Shown one piece after another: positions 54,427-64,000 of a stretch of DNA of 64,000 bases (positions within the stretch are counted from its first letter, which is position 1; each line of letters opens with the position of its first letter). This stretch comes from Heterodera schachtii (Eukaryota > Nematoda > Chromadorea > Rhabditida > Heteroderidae): positions 465,947-529,946 of the forward strand of contig SIJG01000018.1 in the NCBI GenBank assembly GCA_023374025.1, written 5' to 3'. The position numbers and the translations under genes were made by a program. The notes under the pieces are model-generated. The model saw nothing but the letters and a program-made list of their open reading frames with translations. It was not told the origin of the DNA and did no database searches.

Positions 54427-55548
54427 AAAAAGGGGCTATTCTTTTGAAAGGCTTTCATTGGCTCCGATGGTCACATTTCCCTGGAGAACAATGCGCCAGC
54501 AAAGGGCTTCGCTTCCGATGCGTTCGCTAAGAGTTCGAGTGCCCAATTGCCCCGGTGGCAATGCTACGCATTTTCAGTCAGTTCAAAGAAAGAAAAAAAA
54601 ACCGACGCATTTCATTTGTCCCACAAATTTTAGCTTTTGGACAAAGGGTGGCGAGTGGAAATGGAGGTGAAAAAGGGGGGGGGGAGAAGAGAAATGGCGG
54701 AAAGACCGGCGGATTCGAAGGTGTGGACAGAACGATGCGACACAACGCCAACGGAGGACAAATGGACGACGGATGACAAATGGACGACGGATGACAAAGG
54801 GACGACAGAGGACAAAGGGACGACGGAGGGGGCGGACGGATGGGTCAGCGAACGGACATTCCTTCAGATGGACACCCCGACGGACAGGTCCATCCGCTCA
54901 TTGGCCTCAATTAGCAAATTAATTGCTTAAGGGAGCGTCGCACGCGTCACGTCGCAGTGGGAAAAAGCGGAGACGGCGCCATTGACTTCCTCGGTTTTCA
55001 CAGATAGCGAAAACAAATCCCAAAAACATTGGGGGACTTAATTCCTTTTTCTTCAGTTCGGACTTTGAGTCACAACCGTTCGTCCGTTCTGCCGACAATC
55101 GCCCCCAAATTCCTCTCCTTTCTTAGCACGACGCTTCTGCTAATTCCACTTTTGTTGCCTTATTTTTAATGCTTCTTTCATCGTTACCATCGTGTGATTT
55201 GATCTCTTTTCCTCTCCGTTTTTCATTAATTTTTAATTGCCTAATGAGCAAAATAAAATTTAAATGAATTTGATAATGTGAATGAATCACAAGTCGGAAA
55301 AATTTTAATGAAAAGGAATTCTCGCTAAAATTCAATTCAAGTCACCGTATTTATTATGTTTCGTTTTGCCAGGTCTTTTCCCGAAGGCCACCAGGTGTCA
55401 ATTTCACAGAATTTAAACAATCGAAATGGATTCAAATTTTATAAATTTTCAAATGACAAATTATGTTTTACGAATCAATCAATTCATTGTTGGCAAAGTC
55501 ACCAATGCCACAAAATATGCAATTTTCCGGGCACGCGCACTTTCGAAG
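54427..55548. other. Gap between convergent 3' ends within copy 1
   Basis: 3' flank of FAM151 and of the cul-5 orphan. It has a short tandem repeat of about 15 bp (gacggatgacaaatg, 54755-54825), which keeps frames open. No gene. Confidence 0.5.
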
Positions 55549-56714
55549 TCAAACAACGTAAATGAAAGTGTTCATGTCCCTGTCGTCCCGCTTCAGAAAT
55601 TTCTGCTCGATCAGCCACTCGATTTGTTCCTTGATGAGTTTCCGGGAGGGCAAAAACATATTCCTGAGCACATCGACCAATTCCGTTTGCAATTGAGCCT
55701 TAATTGGGTCATTAGTCGTGCCAATTGTCCTTCCCTCCCTTTGCTCGTGTCTCTGACTTGGTTCAGCCTTTTTCGGGTCTTCATTATCTTGACGATCGCT
55801 TCTTGAACCCGGAAAGTCCTCAGTTGGAGTATCTCCTCGTGCTCCTGCTCAATGCCAGCGTCTTGGTTCAGTTGCAATCGGCCGATCAGATTAATCTTTC
55901 CCCGGCTTTGCGGCTTCTCATTCTGACATTGCACAGATCAATCGCATCGTCCGTCAATTGTTACATTTATCTTACTTTGATCAGGCAAAACTCGTGATTA
56001 AGCCAAAAAAGAGTGGAGTCGTTGAAGCTTTTCGGGGTCAACGGTTGTTGGGCGATTTCGCAAAGGATCAGTCGCATTCGGACTTTGGGGAAATTCACCA
56101 AAGTCTGAAAGAAAGGAAAGCAGTGAAAAGCAGCCAAAACGGAGGACGGACCAAAAGACTTCTCGCCAATTCGCCCTCGGACAATTCAGTCGCGAGACGA
56201 ATCGTCGCAAAGGAAAGTTTGTCGTTGGGTCTGTCGTTCCAACAGAACAAAATGGCCATCTGATGAGTGGTCACTTCCAAGTCGAACCTTCCCGCTTTGC
56301 TGGTGAACGAAACCTTCGACAGAACATTTGGCATTTGTGAACTTTATTTCAATGTTAATTTGCAAATTACCGTCCCCGTGGACCAATGGTGGGCCCAATT
56401 CAGCTTTCGTCCGCAGTGCTGCTTTTTGTAGAAGTCCTCAACTTCCGGGATCAAATCCTCCAATTCCCGTGGCAAAGTCAGGTGCGAACGGTCTCGACTC
56501 CTCGACCATGCTCCGGCATTCAGAATTTTGACGCTTACACAATCTGAAAAACCAAAATGAATGTCTGTCGTTCGGTGGTCCGTCAACCGGCCATTTGGCT
56601 GCAGTTGCCCTTTTCCAGCGATTTCCTTAGGGCCAAGTTGAGGTCTTTGTTCACTTCGATGTCCTGCAACATTCTGAAGAGTTTGTTGACGAAGTCGACT
56701 GGCATCCCCGCCTC
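55549..56714 (-). pseudogene. Orphan 3' half of cul-5 in duplication copy 1
   Basis: Same exons as the 3' part of the intact cul-5 gene, from GMPVDFVNKLFRMLQDIEV to the C-terminus MNTFIYVV. It has no 5' exons: the sequence to its right is the duplication junction followed by FAM151 exons on the opposite strand. The exons appear undamaged but have no cul-5 promoter or N-terminal half. It could be transcribed from a cryptic start or be silent. Confidence 0.88.
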
Positions 56715-56850
56715 CTTAAGGCAAAAGAAACAAATGGCCAAAGTGTTGGAAGAGATTAACAACACAACAAATAGTGGGAATGAATGATCATTTGGGACTC
56801 ATTTGGCTGCTGATCTTTCGTTTTCTTTTCTTTGGCCATGCTTTTGGGAG

Positions 56851-57318
56851 GGGAAGTGTCCAACAATTCGAAAAGGATACTCTTTCACTTCAAAATTCGA
56901 AGCATTGTTCGGACTGACGAGTGAGTGAATTCATTCGCCACCCCTCGGGGAATGCCATTGCCCCCCCCTCTCCCTCCCCCGCCGCCCTTTGCCCCTCTCT
57001 CCTCCAATTCATTGTCATCGCATTGTTTCCGGATTTGATTCGCAGAAACAATTGACTCGGAATGGGCAAATTGGGGTGCAATTTGCTGCTGCTGATTTGC
57101 GTGCAGTGAATGAATGTGGCGACGAATGTTTTTGCATTTTCTTTGTGGACAATCACAGAAAGGGCCATTTGGGCATTGGGCTGCCAATTATCCTGAAATT
57201 GGAGAGATTTCTTTGGGGGGGAAGGCAAATTGGGCGAATGGGTGCCAAAATCGTCGGATTATCTTTCCTCCGCTGTCCCATGCTTTCTCTTTCTCACCCG
57301 CTCTCTCTCTCCCACTTT

Positions 57319-57357
<39 letters not shown>

Positions 57358-58992
57358 CTTTCTCTCTCTCTCTCCCTCTCTCTCTCCTTTCTCTCTCTCT
57401 CTCTCTCTTTCTTTCTCTCTCTCTCTCACCCCTTTCCCTCTCCCTAATTATTTTGATGCTTTTCCCTTTTCTTCAGCTCTCAAAGTGTCCGTTCGTACCA
57501 CCGAAGTGAGTGCTGTTCAGAATGTTCGTTCACCCAACCTTCGCCCATTTCTTCTCAGGTCGTCCGTCCCGTGCTCCAACATTTGTACGCCACCCGCGCC
57601 CATTTCCGCGCTCCGATTATTATCCACGCGGTCAGTGGGCCAATCAATGGCCAATTCGAATAAGCCAATTGTCAATCGCTGCTTTCCCCTCCCTTTGGCA
57701 GAACACTTTCGAAAGTGCCTCGTCCGCTTCTCCTAAGTTTCCCTCCGTCCCTTTCTCGCGTCTTTCGTCCGTCAGCAGAGAACGGCCCGTCGATGCGCTT
57801 CTCTTTGTTCAAAGTGTTCGTGCGCTGCTCCCCGACGCTGTCATTTCGCTCGGATGGACCAAATCGGAGGATTTCTCAGCAGTCAATCGGTTGGATTGGA
57901 CCACAGCCTTCCAACTGATCGAACTGCTCAACGAATTGGGCGATCAGCCGGCCATGCTGAACATGCGCCTCAACGACGCCGTTCAGTCGTCCGAAGTGAC
58001 TTCCTCCGCCCCTTTTGCTCTGCTTCTGATTTATGCTTTTCTTTCTTTTTGGTGTTGCAATGGCTTTTGGGGGTTCAGCGACCGCGCATTTATTTGCTGC
58101 TCAAAGGCGAATTTAACGATTTTGTGGAAAGCGAAAGGTCAATGGCAAAATTGGAGGGCATCAGAAGCAGCGGAGAACAGAGAATCCTTTTCGACGTGGT
58201 CAGTAAGAGAAAGGGACAAATGGGAGGAGGGAATAAATACGCAAGGGAAATAAATCGTCGGAATGCTAATCGTACATTGTAACTGTACCCTACCGTACCC
58301 CCCCCCCCCTCTCCTCAGGATGAAAAGTGGCGCTCGCGCATCCGCCGTTTTGTCCCAGGGCAAATTCAGTCCTCACAAAGGGTCAGTTGCCTTGCCTCTC
58401 TTCCCGTGCTCATTCCCCCCGCCAATTGCCTCAGATGTTCGGTTTGGTGCCGTCCCAATGGGTCAATTGGTTTGTCCCTCCGCCCGTCCCTCCGATTGCT
58501 TCCGCGTCCCCTCTTTTGTCAGGCGCTTCCCCTCCTCCTCCCCAATGCTCTCCACTTCCGTGTTCAGTCCCTCCGGCGTCGCGGTGCTTTCTCTCTTTAT
58601 TTGCCCTTCCCTTTCCCTGTCATTTCTCCTTCCATTCCATCTCAGTTCCTCGGTTGGCCCAATTCTCTTTTGCTGTCCACGCGTCGTTCGGATTCTCCGC
58701 CCTCGCGGCAAACCATCGCCGGAAGGGTTTCACTTGTCGTTCCTTTTTTGACAACTCCCCCCCCCCCCCCCCCTCAGGTGATGTTCATCCCTAAGCAGCA
58801 GTCGCGCGAAGTAATTCCTCAACGAAGGAGTGGAATGGTCAGTGTTTTCTTCCCAATTTGGCCATTTGTCCGTCCCTTTGCCCCCCTTTTCAGGTCCTTT
58901 TCCTCTTCCATTCCGATCCCTCCCTTCTCTTCGCTCCCCGTGTCCCTCGTTCCGTCCAAGTGGGACACAACGCCAAAATGAATGGGAAATGA
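56851..58992 (+). pseudogene. Orphan 3' half of FAM151 in duplication copy 2
   Basis: Repeats the FAM151 exons from KRILFHFKIRSIVRTDE to NAKMNGK without the 5' exons. It points away from the cul-5 orphan across the junction. Its first exon has a usable acceptor (TTGGGAG), so readthrough splicing from upstream is possible in principle. Confidence 0.85.
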
Positions 58993-60113
58993 AAAAAGGG
59001 GCTATTCTTTTGAAAGGCTTTCATTGGCTCCGATGGTCACATTTCCCTGGAGAACAATGCGCCAGCAAAGGGCTTCGCTTCCGATGCGTTCGCTAAGAGT
59101 TCGAGTGCCCAATTGCCCCGGTGGCAATGCTACGCATTTTCAGTCAGTTCAAAGAAAGAAAAAAAAACCGACGCATTTCATTTGTCCCACAAATTTTAGC
59201 TTTTGGACAAAGGGTGGCGAGTGGAAATGGAGGTGAAAAAGGGGGGGGGGAGAAGAGAAATGGCGGAAAGACCGGCGGATTCGAAGGTGTGGACAGAACG
59301 ATGCGACACAACGCCAACGGAGGACAAATGGACGACGGATGACAAATGGACGACGGATGACAAAGGGACGACAGAGGACAAAGGGACGACGGAGGGGGCG
59401 GACGGATGGGTCAGCGAACGGACATTCCTTCAGATGGACACCCCGACGGACAGGTCCATCCGCTCATTGGCCTCAATTAGCAAATTAATTGCTTAAGGGA
59501 GCGTCGCACGCGTCACGTCGCAGTGGGAAAAAGCGGAGACGGCGCCATTGACTTCCTCGGTTTTCACAGATAGCGAAAACAAATCCCAAAAACATTGGGG
59601 GACTTAATTCCTTTTTCTTCAGTTCGGACTTTGAGTCACAACCGTTCGTCCGTTCTGCCGACAATCGCCCCCAAATTCCTCTCCTTTCTTAGCACGACGC
59701 TTCTGCTAATTCCACTTTTGTTGCCTTATTTTTAATGCTTCTTTCATCGTTACCATCGTGTGATTTGATCTCTTTTCCTCTCCGTTTTTCATTATTTTTA
59801 ATTGCCTAATGAGCAAAATAAAATTTAAATGAATTTGATAATGTGAATGAATCACAAGTCGGAAAAATTTTAATGAAAAGGAATTCTCGCTAAAATTCAA
59901 TTCAAGTCACCGTATTTATTATGTTTCGTTTTGCCAGGTCTTTTCCCGAAGGCCACCAGGTGTCAATTTCACAGAATTTAAACAATCGAAATGGATTCAA
60001 ATTTTATAAATTTTCAAATGACAAATTATGTTTTACGAATCAATCAATTCATTGTTGGCAAAGTCACCAATGCCACAAAATATGCAATTTTCCGGGCACG
60101 CGCACTTTCGAAG
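58993..60113. other. Gap between convergent 3' ends within copy 2
   Basis: Same content as the copy-1 gap at 54427-55548. It lacks one A in the tcattaattttt run. Confidence 0.5.
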
Positions 60114-63100
60114 TCAAACAACGTAAATGAAAGTGTTCATGTCCCTGTCGTCCCGCTTCAGAAATTTCTGCTCGATCAGCCACTCGATTTGTTCCTTGAT
60201 GAGTTTCCGGGAGGGCAAAAACATATTCCTGAGCACATCGACCAATTCCGTTTGCAATTGAGCCTTAATTGGGTCATTAGTCGTGCCAATTGTCCTTCCC
60301 TCCCTTTGCTCGTGTCTCTGACTTGGTTCAGCCTTTTTCGGGTCTTCATTATCTTGACGATCGCTTCTTGAACCCGGAAAGTCCTCAGTTGGAGTATCTC
60401 CTCGTGCTCCTGCTCAATGCCAGCGTCTTGGTTCAGTTGCAATCGGCCGATCAGATTAATCTTTCCCCGGCTTTGCGGCTTCTCATTCTGACATTGCACA
60501 GATCAATCGCATCGTCCGTCAATTGTTACATTTATCTTACTTTGATCAGGCAAAACTCGTGATTAAGCCAAAAAAGAGTGGAGTCGTTGAAGCTTTTCGG
60601 GGTCAACGGTTGTTGGGCGATTTCGCAAAGGATCAGTCGCATTCGGACTTTGGGGAAATTCACCAAAGTCTGAAAGAAAGGAAAGCAGTGAAAAGCAGCC
60701 AAAACGGAGGACGGACCAAAAGACTTCTCGCCAATTCGCCCTCGGACAATTCAGTCGCGAGACGAATCGTCGCAAAGGAAAGTTTGTCGTTGGGTCTGTC
60801 GTTCCAACAGAACAAAATGGCCATCTGATGAGTGGTCACTTCCAAGTCGAACCTTCCCGCTTTGCTGGTGAACGAAACCTTCGACAGAACATTTGGCATT
60901 TGTGAACTTTATTTCAATGTTAATTTGCAAATTACCGTCCCCGTGGACCAATGGTGGGCCCAATTCAGCTTTCGTCCGCAGTGCTGCTTTTTGTAGAAGT
61001 CCTCAACTTCCGGGATCAAATCCTCCAATTCCCGTGGCAAAGTCAGGTGCGAACGGTCTCGACTCCTCGACCATGCTCCGGCATTCAGAATTTTGACGCT
61101 TACACAATCTGAAAAACCAAAATGAATGTCTGTCGTTCGGTGGTCCGTCAACCGGCCATTTGGCTGCAGTTGCCCTTTTCCAGCGATTTCCTTAGGGCCA
61201 AGTTGAGGTCTTTGTTCACTTCGATGTCCTGCAACATTCTGAAGAGTTTGTTGACGAAGTCGACTGGCATCCCCGCCTCCTTAAGGCAAAAGAAACAAAT
61301 GGCCAAAGTGTCCCAGGGCCAACTCTGAATTTGCCCACGAGCATTTCCTCCTTTTCTTGGTCGGCCACCAACTCGAGAATCAGTCTTCGGCTCAAGTGCG
61401 TCTTATGATAACGCATGAACACATCTTTAGCTGTGACATATTTCAGCACCAAAAGCTAAAAAACGAAGTGGCGAAATATGCGGAATACGTAACAACACCA
61501 AAAAGAAGTCAAATTTCTTTTCCGTTTTGTACTTCAAATGTAAAATAACCATTGGACCGCCCTGCCCTAACTCACCACATTATTCAGTCTCTCGTCGATC
61601 TCTTCAGAAGAAAACTTTTTCGTCAGGGCCGACTTTCTGAGCAACAAATCGCAATAATTTGCTAGCAATTCCGGGCACTTTGACTCGATGTTCGCTGGGC
61701 GTCCACTGTTTAGTATTTATTTTTAAAATTGCTTTTGCGCATTTTCAACCTTTTCGTTCGGTTTGGGTCCAACTCCAATCTGAACACTTCCGTGTTGTTC
61801 ACCACTTCTTGAAATGCTTTGTCTCTGACGGTCAAAAAGCGCGAGTCGTTGTAAAAAGCATCTCGGACGAGTTCGGAGAACACTGAGTACATGTTGAGCA
61901 ACTGTTCCACGTACCTTTCGCTGTCCTAAATTCAAAGTTCGATGATTTTTTCTAATATTTTTTCCAAATCGAACTCCAAAATTGTACCGTCACAATTTCC
62001 GCAGCATGTTCATGCATGGCGGCGAGTCCTTCCGCCGTGATGTGTTTGTGCAAGACGTTGAGCAAATTGGGAATTCCGTCAGGTGTCCGATTGATCAGTC
62101 GGTAGAGCGTCTTCAGCCTGTTCACCTCGTTGTTTTTGATCAGAGTCGGACCAACGGCCAAAAGTTGGTCTTGATATTCGATCACCAGCACTTGCACGCA
62201 TTGGTCCACCAACTTAAGCGTTTAAATGAGTCGACCAAATGACCAATGTTTTGCCTTTGCGATGGATTCCGGCGACGAAGAGTCCAAATATCTTTTGGCC
62301 CTTTCCTCCTCTTCGGCCAGTTTCCCGTCCACGTAAACCATGTAATTCAGAACACCGTCGTGCTCCAACAGTTGCGCTGTGCGACATTTGTAAAATTGTT
62401 CAGTCCCTTCGATGTACGACCGCTCAAATCGCTCTTTGTAACTTTGAAGCGGGTCGTCGGCTTCGACGTTCAATTCAACTGAAAACGGGGGGGGGGGGTA
62501 AAGGAAACTCAAAATATTCGAAAATGGCACTTTCGCCAGCGGCACTGATAAACAAATAAAGTAAATTTGGTTATTTTTAGAAAAGATTTGTTCAACACAT
62601 AAACATAAAAAAAATTCCAGGTGCCACCGGGCTTTAACGACGTTAAAAATTCCAAAATTAAAAAAAAGTTGAATGGATAAATTTTGTAAATTTGGAAAAA
62701 CAGGCGCATTGGGCAGCCGGAACAAAAACAGATATTGTTTAAATAATATGTTTGGCTTTGGGAATCACCAAATGACTCTCGAACTCCGACGATCATTTGT
62801 GAGTTGACCAACTCGCGGTTTCTCTCCCGCTCGACCATTCTTCAAAGGGGTGACACTTTCGTACTAATGAGTCCATTAATTACTGTTCAGTCCCACCCCA
62901 TTGCGGCGTTGAGAATTCGCTGAGAAATGTCGGCAAAAACATGTCTGTTCCAATAGTCCAACATAACCTTTTTGGGAGGGGGGGGGGGGAATTAGCCGAA
63001 ATGCGTCGCCTTTGCCCTCTCACATTGCGAACTCTCTGCGACTCCGTCTTTGGTCGTGAAGGCGTTTTTATGAGATTTTTCTCGATGAAATTGAAGGGCA

Positions 63101-63499
63101 GGGGAAGGTACCGACAGAGTTGGGAGTAATTCTCCCATTCCTGAATGTACGCCCTCAGCAGAGAGTCGTCGTCATTGTGGGAATGGATATTCTGCAAATT
63201 GGCAACAATTGCCATGAAATGATTAATTGTTGGACAACCAATGGCATTTCCCTTCCCCTCACATTGGCCGCGTCCGTCACGTGGTCAAGCAGTTCGAGTC
63301 CCAATTCCAATAGCAATTTCTCACAACCATTGACCACCCACGAGGCAATTCGATTGTTGGTTGTGAACATGTCATGCCAATCCTTTTTCGACACATTCTG
63401 TAAAACAAACGTTGAAATGAATTGTAAAGCTTTTTTGAATAATTCAGTAATTTTATCCGGGACGGTTTTCTTATTAATTTTCTCTGTTAAAGCCGCCAT
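60114..63499 (-). CDS. cul-5: Cullin-5, scaffold of CRL5 ubiquitin ligases
   Basis: Binds Elongin/SOCS-box receptors at its N-terminus and the RING protein RBX2 at its C-terminus. From ATG 63499: MAALTEKINKKTVPDKITEL, then KKDWHDMFTTNNRIASWVVN, LRAYIQEWENYSQLCRYLPL, VNSQMIVGVRESF, YKERFERSYIEGTEQFYKCR, LYRLINRTPDGIPNLLNVLH, ERYVEQLLNMYSVFSELVRD, LTVRDKAFQEVVNNTEVFRL and CPELLANYCDLLLRKSALTK. The cullin-homology part has KYVTAKDVFMRYHKTHLSRR, VKILNAGAWSRSRDR, LPRELEDLIPEVEDFYKKQH and RFDLEVTTHQMAILFCWNDR. The neddylation segment is QEAIVKIMKTRKRLNQ, with NEDD8-acceptor Lys in IMK, and the end is LIEQKFLKRDDRDMNTFIYV. VQNKDVFMRYHK-type and ESKCPELLANYCD sequences identify CUL5. The left part lies in duplication copy 2. 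Confidence 0.95.
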
Positions 63500-64000
63500 A
63501 AGAAATTTTATGACTATGTAAAATATACAAAAAAAAATCATAGCTTTTCTTTGAAGCAAAGCAAATTCAACTTTTATGGTAGCATTCGATAACTTAGGGG
63601 TTTTATACAGGGTTTTCTCCAAGTTCCAAAAAAATTATAGCAAAAAAGTTTTTGAATTTCCTTCATTTGTTTTTCATATTGGATTCGTCGTCATCACAGC
63701 AAATTAAGATATCCCAAGCTTTAATGAACAAAAACCTTAGGCTACCGGATTCTTCTTTCCCCTCCCCCAAATTGTTTTGCCATAACGCACTTCTTTGTGG
63801 AGCAAATTCCGCACCACTGGTAAGGATTTTGCCCACTCCGCCTCGAATGAAATGTTATTGTTCCTCGACTAAATTCAAAATTTATATTAAAAGCCGAGTT
63901 TAATAAATTAAGAAATGGCAGGAGAAGTTTTTTTTCTAAACTCACAATGAGAAGTGAATTTCCGTTGCTCAATTCGCCACTCATTAATAATATAATAATA
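63500..64000. other. Right end of the window, upstream of cul-5
   Basis: A possible minus-strand exon at 63984 downward (MSGELSNGNSLLI, then a GTGAG donor) may belong to a gene or 5' exon not otherwise visible. Nothing else was recognised. Confidence 0.35.

Larger units (their letters stand above)
52181..56745. repeat. Tandem duplication, copy 1 (4,565 bp)
   Basis: Starts inside the FAM151 intron just after the donor at 52169 and ends in what corresponds to a cul-5 intron. It is followed directly by copy 2. Differences from copy 2 are limited to homopolymer and CT-repeat lengths and a single extra A near 55229. Confidence 0.97.
56746..61310. repeat. Tandem duplication, copy 2 (4,565 bp)
   Basis: Head-to-tail copy. 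The junction at 56745/56746 joins ggccaaagtg to ttggaagaga. The right end at 61310 returns to unique cul-5 intron sequence (tcccagggcc). Only 1 bp of shared sequence (t) is seen at the breakpoints, so long flanking homology was not involved. Confidence 0.97.

Noticed and set aside
63742..63984. Minus-strand 80-codon ORF at the right edge
   Set aside because: Only its first 13 codons look exon-like (a GTGAG donor follows). The rest has no match, and the window ends too soon to decide.

Overview
The window is nuclear DNA from a nematode. The protein-coding genes are split by short introns (many 40-120 bp) with TTTCAG-type acceptors, genes lie close together on both strands, and the best-recognised proteins match animal families in their nematode form. 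Examples are an STI-1 with no N-terminal TPR1, and RME-1/EHD, PTP-2/SHP and CHW-1/RHOU homologues. Several GC-AG introns and very frequent poly-G/poly-C tracts recall published descriptions of cyst-nematode genomes, so a plant-parasitic tylenchid is a reasonable but unproven guess. Nothing in the window is bacterial or viral. Exon structures were read by eye from translated matches and splice signals, so exon edges are approximate unless stated.

Layout, left to right. A CDC16/APC6 gene (minus) runs off the left edge and carries a palindromic transposon inside what was one exon. Next come an unrecognised Ser/Pro-rich protein (plus, 3262-7107), a small membrane ORF (minus), a Gremlin/DAN-type cystine-knot gene with a poly-G frameshift (plus, 7996-8883), a small acidic DFGDF protein (minus), an unrecognised probable beta-propeller (plus) and RME-1/EHD (plus). 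LPGAT1 (minus) has a second palindromic transposon in an intron. MED17 (minus) and the SHP-type phosphatase PTP-2 (plus) diverge from a 285-bp gap. They are followed by a C19orf47-like SAM protein (plus), ACSF2 acyl-CoA synthetase (minus), a 2.5-kb low-complexity gap, XPC (minus), ZFPL1 (plus), sphingosine kinase (minus), FAM161 with a 24-bp minisatellite (minus), an atypical RHOU/CHW-1 GTPase (plus), a third palindromic transposon, and STI-1 (plus).

The right end (51.9-63.5 kb) holds two convergent genes, FAM151/menorin (plus) and cullin-5 (minus). A 4,565-bp head-to-tail tandem duplication has both endpoints in introns, one in each gene. The outer gene copies stay whole, and an orphan 3' half of each gene lies in the middle. 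The copies differ only in homopolymer and microsatellite length, plus one A in a T/A-rich run, so the event is either very recent or an assembly artefact.

The genes are mostly housekeeping or signalling functions with no evident shared pathway: cell cycle (APC6), ubiquitin ligase (CUL5), transcription (MED17), repair (XPC), lipid metabolism (LPGAT1, ACSF2, SPHK), trafficking (RME-1, ZFPL1), signalling (PTP-2, CHW-1, Gremlin-like) and chaperoning (STI-1). The most unusual content is structural: transposons behaving like introns, non-canonical splice sites, and the gene-sparing duplication.
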